Source of the DNA: Pedobacter sp. R20-19
GTDB taxonomy: Bacteria; Bacteroidota; Bacteroidia; Sphingobacteriales; Sphingobacteriaceae
Direction: 5' to 3'
DNA length: 64,000 nucleotides
Assembly (NCBI RefSeq): GCF_000708265.2
Contig: NZ_JCKI01000008.1
Span: forward strand, 62,001-126,000
Shown: positions 26,182-35,738 of the stretch, in pieces
How the letters are laid out: every line of letters starts with the position of its first letter
Position numbering within the stretch: position 1 is the stretch's first letter
The notes under the pieces: generated by a model
What the model saw: the letters and a program-made list of their open reading frames with translations, nothing else
Databases searched by the model: none
Told to the model about the DNA's origin: nothing
Translations under genes and position numbers: made by a program

Positions 26182-28404
26182 ATGAATAAATCCCTTTCTG
26201 AACAAGAAACAAAAAAATATAGTTTAATCATCTGGAAAATACTCATCACAGGAATAGCCCTATTTGCTATTTTTATTTCCATGATTGGTTTAGGTCTTTT
26301 CGGTGAACTACCTTCTTTCCGAGATATTGAGCATCCAAAAAGCAATCAGGCATCAGAAATTATTGCTGAAGACGGCCGTCCACTCGGAACTTATTTCGTA
26401 CAAAACCGATCAAATGTTACCTATAAAGACATTTCTGAAAACGTAATTAATGGATTGATCGCTACAGAAGATACGCGTTTTAAAGAACACTCCGGAATTG
26501 ACTTTAAACGTACATTCACCATTATTGGTTATAACCTCATTGGCAAAAAACAAGGTGCTAGTACCATCACTCAACAGTTAGCAAAAAACCTTTTTCCGAG
26601 AGAGTCTAACCTTAACTTTTTTTCATTGGTACTCACCAAATTTAAGGAGTGGATTGTTGCTGTTAAACTGGAGAGAAATTACACCAAAGAAGAGATTATC
26701 ACCATGTATTTAAATACAGTTGATTTTGGTAACCAGGCCTATGGAATAAAATCAGCTGCGAGAGTTTATTTTAACACTACCCCTGATAAACTGACTTTAA
26801 CTCAAGCTGCTACCCTTGTTGGGATGCAAAAGGGAATTACGATGTACTCTCCTACCCGGCATCCGGAGCGATCAAGAGATCGTAGAAATACCGTAATGGC
26901 CATGATGGTGAAATCAGAATTATTGACTCAGCAGGAATTTGAAGAACAAAAAGATAAACCTCTGGGCTTAAAATTTAACGCAGCCACTGTTAACGATGGC
27001 ATTGCACCTTATTTCAGGTCCGTTTTAAAAAATGATATTAAAAACATCTTTCAGGAGCAAGGCATTACCAAGCCTGATGGATCAGCATATGATTTGGATC
27101 GCGATGGATTAAAGATTTATACCACGATTAATTACGATATGCAAAAATATGCTGAAGAGGCACAAAAAGAATACATGAAAGTTTTGCAGGCACAGTTTTT
27201 AGCAAGTTGGAAAGGTAGAAATCCTTTTAAAGGCAAAGATTTACAAATTCAGCAAGGTATCAAGAGGTCTGACCGATATAAATCTTTAAAGCTGGAAGGT
27301 AAATCTGATGACGAAATTAAGGATGACTTCAACACCAAAACAGAGATGACCATCTTTACCTGGAAAGGTAATGTAGATACGGTAATGAAGCCAATTGACT
27401 CTGTTCGTTATTATAAAATGTTATTGCGTAATGCCATGATGACCATGGATCCAACCAATGGCCATGTTAAAGCCTGGGTTGGTGGAATTAATTATGAGCA
27501 CTTTAAGTATGATCAGGTTAAAATGGGAACAAGGCAGGTAGGCTCTACCGCTAAACCATTTACTTATGCAGTGGCTATTGAAAACGGATATTCGCCATGT
27601 TTTACAGTTGCAAACGTTCCGGTAACTATTGATGGTTATGGCGAACCCTGGACACCAAAATCTTCAGGAAAACCACTTGCAGGTACCATTACACTCCAAA
27701 AAGCATTGGCGTTTTCTCAAAACTATGTTACTGCATACTTAATGAAACAGGTTGGTCCGGTTGCGGTTTCTACTTTAGCCACCAAAATGGGCATTCCGAA
27801 TGTTCCGGCTTATCCTTCCATTGCATTGGGAACCTTCGATTCATCGATTTATAATATGGTTGGCGCTTATGGCGCATTTGCAAATAAAGGCGTGTATACC
27901 AAACCTATTTATCTGCTTAAAATTGAAGATAAGAATGGCGTAGTTTTATTTTCGCAAAAAGAAATACCTAAGCCTATTATGAGTGAAGAGGTAGCTTATG
28001 TGATGACGAGAATGCTTAAAGGTGTTGTTTCTGGCGGTACAGGTTCCAGGTTAAACTATAAATATAAAGTTAATGCACCAATAGGCGGAAAAACAGGCAC
28101 CACACAAAACAACTCAGATGGTTGGTTTATGGCCATTACGCCTCAGCTGGTAACTGGTGTTTGGACAGGCTGTGAAGACCGTGCCTTTCACTTTATTAGT
28201 ACCAGCCAGGGTGAAGGTGCCAATACAGCACTACCAATTTTTGCAGGCTTTATCAAACGGGTTTACGCCAATCCTGCTTTAAAAATAAGTCATGCAGATT
28301 TTGATGTACCTAAATCGGGTGTTTCTATTACTTATGATTGTAACCAGTATCAGCAACAACAGGAAGAAACAAACCCTGAACTGGATGAAAAATTAGGTTT
28401 TTAA
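26182..28404 (+). CDS. Class A penicillin-binding protein 1A (transglycosylase/transpeptidase)
   Basis: 740 residues: a cytoplasmic tail, one membrane helix (about residues 15-40), a GT51 glycosyltransferase domain and a transpeptidase domain. GT51 shows ATEDTRFKEHSGID (catalytic Glu), QGASTITQQLAKNL and KFKEWIVAVKLERNYTKEEI. The transpeptidase has SxxK Ser455-Thr-Ala-Lys458, SQN at 512-514 and KTGTT starting at 637. It polymerises lipid II and cross-links peptidoglycan in the periplasm. Length is normal. It stands alone 110 bp after porW/sprE. Confidence 0.95.
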   Translation: MNKSLSEQETKKYSLIIWKILITGIALFAIFISMIGLGLFGELPSFRDIEHPKSNQASEIIAEDGRPLGTYFVQNRSNVTYKDISENVINGLIATEDTRFKEHSGIDFKRTFTIIGYNLIGKKQGASTITQQLAKNLFPRESNLNFFSLVLTKFKEWIVAVKLERNYTKEEIITMYLNTVDFGNQAYGIKSAARVYFNTTPDKLTLTQAATLVGMQKGITMYSPTRHPERSRDRRNTVMAMMVKSELLTQQEFEEQKDKPLGLKFNAATVNDGIAPYFRSVLKNDIKNIFQEQGITKPDGSAYDLDRDGLKIYTTINYDMQKYAEEAQKEYMKVLQAQFLASWKGRNPFKGKDLQIQQGIKRSDRYKSLKLEGKSDDEIKDDFNTKTEMTIFTWKGNVDTVMKPIDSVRYYKMLLRNAMMTMDPTNGHVKAWVGGINYEHFKYDQVKMGTRQVGSTAKPFTYAVAIENGYSPCFTVANVPVTIDGYGEPWTPKSSGKPLAGTITLQKALAFSQNYVTAYLMKQVGPVAVSTLATKMGIPNVPAYPSIALGTFDSSIYNMVGAYGAFANKGVYTKPIYLLKIEDKNGVVLFSQKEIPKPIMSEEVAYVMTRMLKGVVSGGTGSRLNYKYKVNAPIGGKTGTTQNNSDGWFMAITPQLVTGVWTGCEDRAFHFISTSQGEGANTALPIFAGFIKRVYANPALKISHADFDVPKSGVSITYDCNQYQQQQEETNPELDEKLGF

Positions 28405-28516
28405 CGCCTCACTGTGTATGCGTTTAAAGTATTAATAAATGCTATAATTGCCGAACAAAATTAATTCCTAATCCGTTTTTAGGTAAAGTTTTCCCTTTAA
28501 CTCTATTATTGAAAGC

Positions 28517-30319
28517 ATGAGCAGTTTCGACCATAAAACAGCATTAATGGCTATTCCTCATAAACCAGGTGTTTACCAATACTGGGATGTGGATGGGAAG
28601 TTAATGTACATTGGTAAAGCAAAAGATCTCCGAAACCGTGTTGGCTCCTACTTTAATAGCGACAAGCAACAGTTTAACGGGAAAACGAGGGTGTTGGTTT
28701 CTAAAATCAGGAAGATCACCTTTACCATTGTTGATACTGAAATTGATGCCTGGTTATTGGAAAACAGCTTAATTAAAAAGCATCAGCCAAAATTTAATAT
28801 CAATTTAAAGGATGACAAGACTTATCCATGGATTATTGTTAAAAACGAACCATATCCTAGAATCTACTGGACTAGAAAAGTAATCAAGGATGGGTCTACC
28901 TATTTTGGACCTTACGGATCAATTGGAATGATGCATACCATTTTAGATCTGATTAAAGAAACCTATCCGCTAAGAACATGTACCCTGCCTTTAAACGATA
29001 AAAATATTGCTGAGGGAAAATTTAAAGTTTGTTTAGAATACCAGATCGGGAATTGTAAAGGACCTTGTCAGGCTTATCAAACAGAATCTGATTATGATAA
29101 AAACATTGGTGAGATTAAAGAAATTCTGAATGGAAAAATAGGCAATGTGATCCGTGATGTTAAAGGAATTATTAAATCTGCATCTGAAGATTTAAATTTC
29201 GAACTAGCACATCAATACTCCAGGAGGCTACAAGTTTTAGAAAAATACCAAAGTAAATCGACCGTTGTAAACAGTGCCATTACCAATGTGGATGTAGTGA
29301 GTATTGCTTCCGATGAACGATATGCTTTTGTCAATTATCTGAAGGTAATGAATGGGACTATTATTCAAACCCAAACCATTGAAATTAAGAAATTGCTGGA
29401 TGAAAGCGATGATGAATTATTAATTACGGCGATGCTGGAATTCAGGACAAAGTTTAACAGCACATCCAAAGAAATCATTGTCCCGTTTGAGCTTTCATTA
29501 GAGGATGAAAACTTAAAATTTACGGTACCCAAGCTGGGAGAAAAAAAGAAGTTGTTGGAACTTTCTCAAAAGAATGTGCTGTTCTTCAAAAAGGAAAAGC
29601 TAAATCAATATGAAAAGCTAAATCCGGATTTAAGGACTGACCGTATTCTCACCACCATGCAAAATGATTTACGGTTAACCCAACTACCAAAACATATTGA
29701 GTGTTTTGATAATTCCAACTTCCAGGGCAAATATCCGGTTTCTGCAATTGTGGTATTTAAAGATGCCAAACCATCCAAAAAAGATTACCGCCATTTTAAC
29801 GTGAAAACGGTTGAAGGTCCAAATGATTTTGCAACGATGGAAGAGGCCGTTTTTAGGCGTTACAGAAGAATGTTGGAAGAAGATCAACCCTTGCCACAAT
29901 TAATCATCATTGATGGTGGTAAAGGCCAGCTCTCATCTGCTGTAAAAAGCCTTAAATTGTTAGGAATAGAAAATAAAGTTACCGTGATCGGTATCGCTAA
30001 AAGACTAGAGGAATTATTCTATCCTGGAGATTCCTATCCCTTATATTTAGATAAAAAATCGGAAACCTTAAAAGTTATTCAACAGCTTCGTGATGAAGCA
30101 CACAGGTTTGGCATCACCTTTCACCGCAAGAAACGGGATCAGGGCACTTTGAAAACAGAACTCGAGCAGATTGATGGTATCGGCAAGACAACCGCAGATA
30201 GGTTATTAACTCATTTCAAATCAGTAAAAAAAATAAGAGAGGCTACAGAAAAAGAGCTGTCAGAAATTCTGAATAAAAAGCAAGTTATTACTTTGTTAAA
30301 TCACTTTAAGGAAGCATAA
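28517..30319 (+). CDS. uvrC: Excinuclease ABC subunit UvrC
   Basis: 600 residues in the standard order. The N-terminal GIY-YIG nuclease (KPGVYQYWDVDGKLMYIGKA) makes the 3' incision; a UVR domain near residue 205-240 binds UvrB. The RNase H-like nuclease has ECFDNSNFQG and IIDGGKGQL and makes the 5' incision. A C-terminal helix-hairpin-helix (EQIDGIGKTTADRLLTHFKS) binds DNA. Four Cys near residues 155-185 (CTLPL ... CLEYQIGNCKGPC) form the expected metal or iron-sulfur site. uvrA and uvrB are elsewhere. Confidence 0.96.
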   Translation: MSSFDHKTALMAIPHKPGVYQYWDVDGKLMYIGKAKDLRNRVGSYFNSDKQQFNGKTRVLVSKIRKITFTIVDTEIDAWLLENSLIKKHQPKFNINLKDDKTYPWIIVKNEPYPRIYWTRKVIKDGSTYFGPYGSIGMMHTILDLIKETYPLRTCTLPLNDKNIAEGKFKVCLEYQIGNCKGPCQAYQTESDYDKNIGEIKEILNGKIGNVIRDVKGIIKSASEDLNFELAHQYSRRLQVLEKYQSKSTVVNSAITNVDVVSIASDERYAFVNYLKVMNGTIIQTQTIEIKKLLDESDDELLITAMLEFRTKFNSTSKEIIVPFELSLEDENLKFTVPKLGEKKKLLELSQKNVLFFKKEKLNQYEKLNPDLRTDRILTTMQNDLRLTQLPKHIECFDNSNFQGKYPVSAIVVFKDAKPSKKDYRHFNVKTVEGPNDFATMEEAVFRRYRRMLEEDQPLPQLIIIDGGKGQLSSAVKSLKLLGIENKVTVIGIAKRLEELFYPGDSYPLYLDKKSETLKVIQQLRDEAHRFGITFHRKKRDQGTLKTELEQIDGIGKTTADRLLTHFKSVKKIREATEKELSEILNKKQVITLLNHFKEA

Positions 30320-30449
30320 ATTTAAACTGTAAACCACAATGTCTCTGAGCTAAAGATTAACACAATCTTAATCTTACCTTGGTTTCACTTCCATATTTTT
30401 TCTTTAAATTAGGCTTGTTAATATCAGTAAACATCATCCCTAATTTTAC

Positions 30450-30848
30450 ATGAATAACAACATCCTGGCTATAATGACCAAACTTTTATTGGGTGCATTA
30501 TACTTTACTGAAACGGAAAGTCCTTTTACAGTGGCCGACTGGGGCAAAATTCCTCCTACAGAATTATTATCAAAAGTTGCCACACATTACCATGCTGATC
30601 TTGCTAACTTAAAAGAGGTTCAACCAACTGATTTTTTCGACCATTTAATTTCTAAGGTGGATCCATCTGATGCACCCATGGTTGAAAATGCAAAAAAAAT
30701 TCAGACCATCTATACCCTCTTAGAACAAAATCTATCCAGCCTTAAAGTAATCAGAATAGAAGGCGCCAGCAGAATTCCTGTTTTAATTACCGGCTATTTG
30801 CCAGATGGCACTTGCGTGGTCATTGAAACCCTCGCAGTAGAAACCTAA
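30450..30848 (+). CDS. Nuclease A inhibitor-like protein (NuiA family)
   Basis: A 132-residue soluble protein with no signal peptide. The segment LYFTETESPFTVADWG and the end VVIETLAVET match the cyanobacterial nuclease inhibitor NuiA in pattern (a ...SESEYPFEVFLW... start, ...VET end) and in length. NuiA binds and blocks the DNA/RNA non-specific nuclease NucA inside the producing cell. Here the next gene, 35 bp downstream, encodes exactly such a nuclease with an export signal, so the pair makes sense: the inhibitor guards the cytoplasm. A second possible start lies at 30474. The family call is from memory of the motif and would need an alignment. Confidence 0.75.
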   Translation: MNNNILAIMTKLLLGALYFTETESPFTVADWGKIPPTELLSKVATHYHADLANLKEVQPTDFFDHLISKVDPSDAPMVENAKKIQTIYTLLEQNLSSLKVIRIEGASRIPVLITGYLPDGTCVVIETLAVET

Positions 30849-30883
30849 GAAATCAATTCCATCCAAAACATATCCCAAACAAA

Positions 30884-32260
30884 ATGAAAGCACTAAAAAA
30901 ATTAAGCTTAATGGCCGTATTGTGCCTTGGCCTGGCTGCCTGTAAAAAAGAAAATCAAATTCAGCCAGAAACAACTCTATTTGAACAAAAATTAAACAAC
31001 AAAGCAGCTACAGGCAGTGCTCAGGCAATTGCTACTGGTTTTCCGGAAGATTTTGAATCCGGTTCAAAAACAAGCTACACAACAGCATCAATCACTTTAA
31101 GTAGCGGAAGCTGGAGCCTTAATGATGCCTTAATCGGTAACCTGGCTGCAGACGCAAAGAATGGTAGTCAATCAGTTCGCATCCGGAATACTGGCATACT
31201 AAGTATGAATTTCGATGTAAATGGTGCTGATGTAGTGAGTGTTGCCCATGCTAAATATGGTACAGATGCAACCAGTACCTGGCAGCTTTGGTATTCAACA
31301 AACAGTGGTTCCAGTTGGCAACAATCTGGCAGCACAGTTACCAGTAGTGCCACAACACTGTCTACGATAACCTTTAACACGGCAATCTCTGGTAATGTCC
31401 GTTTTCAAATTCGTAAAATTAGCGGAGGTACAGCACGCATTAACATAGATGATTTCAGTATTTCCACTGGTGGCGGCACAACTACCCCCCCTACTACTAC
31501 AACCCCTGGAGATAATAGCCATCTTTTACTGGGAAATCCAAGCAATGCGGTTGCCAGTACCTCTTACCCTGAGAATTATTTAATGGAACGCACTTATTAT
31601 ACCAGTTCTTACAGCAAAAGCAGGGCTACACCAAACTGGGTGAGCTGGCATATCGGGTCATCTGATTTGGGTTCCGCATCTCGTCAGGATGATTTCCGCG
31701 CTGATAACACTTTACCCTCAGGCTGGTACCAGGTATCAAACAGCAGCTATTCAGGTTCTGGTTTTGATCGTGGCCATAACTGTCCTTCGGCAGATAGAAC
31801 ATCTTCAGTTACCGCAAATTCTTCTACTTTTTTAATGAGCAATATGATGCCACAGGCACCTAATAATAACCAGGGTCCATGGGCTGATCTGGAAAATTAT
31901 ACCCGTTCATTGGTAACAGCAGGCAATGAGGTTTATGTTATTTGTGGTTCTTACGGATCAGGCGGTACAGGAAGCAATGGCGGAACTACTTATACCATTG
32001 ATAATGGACGGGTTAATGTGCCTTCCAACACCTGGAAAGTTATTGTAGTATTACCGAATGGCAACAATGATTTAAACCGAATAACGTCTGCCACAAGGGT
32101 AATTACCGTAAATATGCCAAATACAAATGGCTTAAATACAAACTGGAAAACTTATCGTACAAGTGTTAATTCGATAGAAACTGCAACAGGTTATGATCTT
32201 TTATCAAATGTGCCTGTGGCTATCCAAAATGCAATTGAATCTATAACTGATAATCAATAG
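30884..32260 (+). CDS. Secreted DNA/RNA non-specific endonuclease (NucA family), lipoprotein
   Basis: A 458-residue lipoprotein. The signal ends LAAC (Cys20) and is followed by KKEN. Residues about 50-190 form a beta-sandwich module (FPEDFESGSKTSY ... FQIRKISGGTARINIDDFSI) like those used for surface attachment or carbohydrate binding. A Thr/Pro linker (GGGTTTPPTTTTPGD) leads to the nuclease. Its DRGH motif places the catalytic His at 298, and SNMMPQAPNNNQGPW supplies the metal-binding Asn. It would degrade extracellular DNA and RNA for nutrients or biofilm release. It follows the inhibitor gene by 35 bp, very likely in one transcript. Confidence 0.92.
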   Translation: MKALKKLSLMAVLCLGLAACKKENQIQPETTLFEQKLNNKAATGSAQAIATGFPEDFESGSKTSYTTASITLSSGSWSLNDALIGNLAADAKNGSQSVRIRNTGILSMNFDVNGADVVSVAHAKYGTDATSTWQLWYSTNSGSSWQQSGSTVTSSATTLSTITFNTAISGNVRFQIRKISGGTARINIDDFSISTGGGTTTPPTTTTPGDNSHLLLGNPSNAVASTSYPENYLMERTYYTSSYSKSRATPNWVSWHIGSSDLGSASRQDDFRADNTLPSGWYQVSNSSYSGSGFDRGHNCPSADRTSSVTANSSTFLMSNMMPQAPNNNQGPWADLENYTRSLVTAGNEVYVICGSYGSGGTGSNGGTTYTIDNGRVNVPSNTWKVIVVLPNGNNDLNRITSATRVITVNMPNTNGLNTNWKTYRTSVNSIETATGYDLLSNVPVAIQNAIESITDNQ

Positions 32261-32362
32261 CAATCTTTAAGGATCAGAAAAATGAAAGCATATCAATTAT
32301 GCAAACAAATAAATTCATTTCTATTCACTGAGTTTTATCTCAAAACGAGATAAGAGTGCAAC

Positions 32363-32396
32363 AAAAAAGGCTTCGAAAATTTCCGAAGCCTTTTTT
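32363..32396. terminator. Bidirectional terminator between the nuclease gene and gldN
   Basis: Perfect 13-bp arms AAAAAAGGCTTCG and CGAAGCCTTTTTT around an 8-nt loop give A-tracts and T-tracts on both strands. It lies 102 bp after the nuclease stop and only 2 bp from the gldN end. Confidence 0.9.
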
Positions 32397-32398
32397 GT

Positions 32399-33310
32399 TT
32401 AGTATTCCCAAAGTCCCTGTTCGTAATCCAGAACAGACTTTTTAATTCTTTCAGACTCGTATAACCTTTGTTTCGGATCTGCAATAATATCTCTGAGCTT
32501 GTTATCGCCAGGATTAGATTCTTTAACAATGTAACTGCTAAATAAACGGCGAATAAAAAAATCATCAAAACTTAAGGTAGAAGCATCATTGTTGGTGTTT
32601 ACCAAACGTTTCTTGGTTAAAATTTCTCTTGCTTCAGGATAATAAATCCAGAATACTGGTTGCCATTGTTTGGAAGATTCAATGAATTTCATTGGAGCAA
32701 TACCCACAATACGAGGCTCGAAAATAGAACGCTTCACATCGAAAATCCAATCTTCTTTGATTCTAAACTTTAAAAAAGATTCAGGATTAAGATCATTAGC
32801 AACTGTGGTAACTGTACCTGCCTTTGAATCCGTAACCTCTACAGTTCCCGCGGCCTGCATCATTGCTGAATCTGCTGCTAAAGGATTTGTAAAGGCATCA
32901 TCCTCATTATTTACGCTGTCAAAAGGAGAATAGGCTGTAAGCTCTTCTGCTTTAACTGCAGCAATGATCACATCTATTAACCGTGATTTTGGGGATCTTA
33001 ATGCAGAATTTACGGTATCACGTAAATCAATTTCTCTCCAGATGCGTTTAGCATAAAAAACATCCTCTTCACGTACATCAGCTAAAGGCACCATTTCCGT
33101 ACTGTCTATATCCTTACGGGCATAAAAACCATCTTTAGGTGGAACCTTTAGTTTTTTCTTTGCCGTTTTTACAGGTGCTTTTACTGTATCTGCTACATTT
33201 ACAGCAGCTACAGGAGCAGCTTTTTTTGGCGCTAGTTTAGTTGGTTTCTTTTGTGCAAAAGCCAGTGTTGTAAACAGCGCAAAAACAGCAATAATTAAAA
33301 TCCTTTTCAT
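32399..33310 (-). CDS. gldN: Gliding motility / type IX secretion protein GldN
   Basis: 303 residues from MKRILIIAVFALFTTLAFAQ, a clear signal peptide; a frame extending to 33364 overlaps gldM and is rejected. A Lys/Pro/Ala-rich stretch (residues 20-55) precedes the conserved domain with DVFYAKRIWREIDLRDTVN, KEDWIFDVKRSIFEPRIVGIAPM and WQPVFWIYYPEARE, all typical of GldN. GldN forms a ring with GldK at the outer membrane as part of the type IX translocon. It is the last gene of the gldKLMN operon, separated from gldM by 7 bp. Confidence 0.93.
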   Translation of the reverse strand: MKRILIIAVFALFTTLAFAQKKPTKLAPKKAAPVAAVNVADTVKAPVKTAKKKLKVPPKDGFYARKDIDSTEMVPLADVREEDVFYAKRIWREIDLRDTVNSALRSPKSRLIDVIIAAVKAEELTAYSPFDSVNNEDDAFTNPLAADSAMMQAAGTVEVTDSKAGTVTTVANDLNPESFLKFRIKEDWIFDVKRSIFEPRIVGIAPMKFIESSKQWQPVFWIYYPEAREILTKKRLVNTNNDASTLSFDDFFIRRLFSSYIVKESNPGDNKLRDIIADPKQRLYESERIKKSVLDYEQGLWEY

Positions 33311-33317
33311 CTTATTC

Positions 33318-34850
33318 TTATTTAACCGTAAATGCCAATGAAGGTAACACATTCTGACGACCATCTGGACCTACAGAAACAATATCTTCAAAAAATACTC
33401 TTGTTCCTGGTGTAATAGAATTTATTGCAGCTCTAACCGGACCAGCAAAACTTCCGCCACTGCCTGAAATTGTAATCGCATCCGAACGTGGTTTAATAAT
33501 TGTTAACTTATAACGTTGAATTTTAAACTTCACATCAAAAGGAAAATCATCAAGGTCTGCTTCAATTTCGCTTTCACTTTTCAACTGAACTGATGCCACA
33601 TCACCACCCGATCTTCCACCAACTTTTGCAATTGGTTTTGGAATGGCCTTAACTCTGAATTTTTGAGAACCCAGACTAACGGTCTTACCTGCATTAGAAG
33701 CACTTACATTAATTGAAACTTCCTGACCAACCTGGCTACCCGCAAGATTAACGTTATAATTTCCGTTTGAACCAGACATTGAACCAGATGAGATCGATGC
33801 CTTAATACTTTCTAAAGGGAAACCTGCTGCCGAAACCGTAAATGGATTCGGAATACCAGCATAAATCACATTCATTTTTGTAGATGATACCGTTGCAGAT
33901 GGTTTCGCTACCTGATATTTTTGAGGTTGCGTTTTGTATTCTTTCACTTGTCCATCAGTTTGACGAACACGAACCGTACCCACCCACGTAAATTCACCAA
34001 CACTTCCTGTTCCACCTGAATAAGTTCCTTTTCCTTCTTTAACAGACAATTTGTTTCCATTTACAGTGATATCTGGTGTAGACCTGGAATCACTGGCAGT
34101 TAAAAACACTTCAGCTGTATAAGGTTGCCCCTGGATAACATATGAGGTTGGTGCCACGGCAACTGCTGCGAACTGATCAAGATTAACCTGAGCCTTATCC
34201 ATATTTCCGAATAACTTTTTAACCACTTCAGCTTCCGCATTTTTAGTATCAGCCTGAAGTTTAGTTAAAACAGTCATTGCTGCTGTTAAAGGTGTACCTT
34301 CTCCAAAATAAGTGGCCTGCCAGTTACCCTTTCTTTTTCTTTCCGGATCTTTTGCTTCCAGTGAAAAAGCAACATTGGCTCTATCAGCCGGATCAAGCAA
34401 AGAGATTAATTTCTCACGTGTAGCATTAATTTTTGCTTTTAATTTATCCGCTTCACCCTTATTGATCATGATATCCTGAGCAATATCCAGGTTATCTCTG
34501 TTAACAAGGTCACCGGTTTCTGGATTAATACCATCACCAGCTACTGTAAATTGTTTTTTAATTCCTTCAATATAATTATTCAACTCATCTGCAGCAACCT
34601 TAGCTTGTTGAGCCTTTTCATAAATAGGCTGTGCACGTGCTGGCTCTTCTTTCAATTTTGAATTTTCAAAAGCTGAGAAAAGTTGATTAATACTAGAGTT
34701 TACATTGTTTTTTGACGTGTCCAAACTATCATTGATATTTTTGAATGCATCTAAAACAGTATCTGATACGTTTAAGGCCAGCATAGCCAACAATACCAAA
34801 TACATGATATTGATCATCCGCTGCCTGGTTGTTTCTTTTCCGCCTGCCAT
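33318..34850 (-). CDS. gldM: Gliding motility / type IX secretion protein GldM
   Basis: 510 residues. The N-terminal MAGGKETTRQRMINIMYLVLLAMLALNVS includes the single membrane helix, and Ig-like periplasmic domains D1-D4 follow (for example VIYAGIPNPFTVSAAGFPLESIKA). Together with GldL it forms the proton-driven motor that powers type IX secretion and gliding. Order, length and topology are standard. It lies 40 bp downstream of gldL. Confidence 0.95.
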   Translation of the reverse strand: MAGGKETTRQRMINIMYLVLLAMLALNVSDTVLDAFKNINDSLDTSKNNVNSSINQLFSAFENSKLKEEPARAQPIYEKAQQAKVAADELNNYIEGIKKQFTVAGDGINPETGDLVNRDNLDIAQDIMINKGEADKLKAKINATREKLISLLDPADRANVAFSLEAKDPERKRKGNWQATYFGEGTPLTAAMTVLTKLQADTKNAEAEVVKKLFGNMDKAQVNLDQFAAVAVAPTSYVIQGQPYTAEVFLTASDSRSTPDITVNGNKLSVKEGKGTYSGGTGSVGEFTWVGTVRVRQTDGQVKEYKTQPQKYQVAKPSATVSSTKMNVIYAGIPNPFTVSAAGFPLESIKASISSGSMSGSNGNYNVNLAGSQVGQEVSINVSASNAGKTVSLGSQKFRVKAIPKPIAKVGGRSGGDVASVQLKSESEIEADLDDFPFDVKFKIQRYKLTIIKPRSDAITISGSGGSFAGPVRAAINSITPGTRVFFEDIVSVGPDGRQNVLPSLAFTVK

Positions 34851-34890
34851 ATTGGTGTAGCTTTTTCTTTAAGATTAAAAACTAAACAAA

Positions 34891-35700
34891 TTATAGACGT
34901 GGGCCATTCATAGCCGATAGCATATTGCCATAAATTGCATTTAATGATGACAGGTTTTTAGCCAGCTTGTTCACTTCTTCTTTGAACTGTTTAGAATCTT
35001 CCATTGATTCATTAAAGTTCTGCATGGTTAGTGATAAGTTGGAATAAAATTTATTCATTGATTTTAAATGAGCGCTAGAATCCTGTAATTCTAATTCATA
35101 AACGGCATTTAAAGCTGATAAATTTTTAGATAAGTTATTTACCTGTTCATGATAAGCCTGAGAATCTACATTACTCTCGCCCATTGCTTTCAAGTTAGCC
35201 GTAGCTTTTTCGAAAGATGCACTTAAGTTGTCGAAACCAGCAGAAGCTGTTTTTACTTTGCTTGTAAATTCATTCGTTGCGGTAGAGGCATCAGCAACAT
35301 TGGATATTGCGGCCACCTTATCCCCAAATGTACGCAAACCATTACCTAAGCTTTCGATTAATTCAGGTCCAACTTTAGCATCAGATAACATTTTATCTAG
35401 CGCAGCAGTATTTGCTGGACCAGAAACTGTAGCTACTGGCCTGGCCGATGCTTTTGGCAATTCTCCAGTAAAATCTGTTCTTAACTCTGGATAAACCCTT
35501 TCCCACGCTGGTTCTGGCTCTGGTGGAAAAAACCCTGTTAAAAAGAATAAAATTGCTTCAATACCTAGCCCTATTCCAATCATGTAACTACCGAAGATTC
35601 CACCGATGTGCAAAATCTTAAATAATGCGCCAACGATTACAATACTTGCTCCCCATGAAATCGCTACGTGTAACCACCCCGGTTGTTTTTTTGCTGCCAT
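34891..35700 (-). CDS. gldL: Gliding motility / type IX secretion protein GldL
   Basis: 269 residues. Two membrane helices near the N-terminus (HVAISWGASIVIVGALFKILH and GSYMIGIGLGIEAILFFLTGFF) include a Glu in the second helix that is expected to take part in proton flow. A long cytoplasmic coiled-coil tail follows (LSASFEKATANLKAM, LSKNLSALNAVYELELQDSS, repeated once more near the end). It pairs with GldM as the motor stator. The repeated NxLAKNLSxLNAxY units near residues 185 and 245 are a notable internal duplication. Confidence 0.95.
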   Translation of the reverse strand: MAAKKQPGWLHVAISWGASIVIVGALFKILHIGGIFGSYMIGIGLGIEAILFFLTGFFPPEPEPAWERVYPELRTDFTGELPKASARPVATVSGPANTAALDKMLSDAKVGPELIESLGNGLRTFGDKVAAISNVADASTATNEFTSKVKTASAGFDNLSASFEKATANLKAMGESNVDSQAYHEQVNNLSKNLSALNAVYELELQDSSAHLKSMNKFYSNLSLTMQNFNESMEDSKQFKEEVNKLAKNLSSLNAIYGNMLSAMNGPRL

Positions 35701-35738
35701 AAAATTGATGTTTTTCTTTAAGTATTAGTTTGTTTGGT

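Noticed and set aside
32335..32568. Minus-strand frame overlapping the gldN end
   Set aside because: It runs through the bidirectional terminator and is in a different frame from gldN; no domain is visible.
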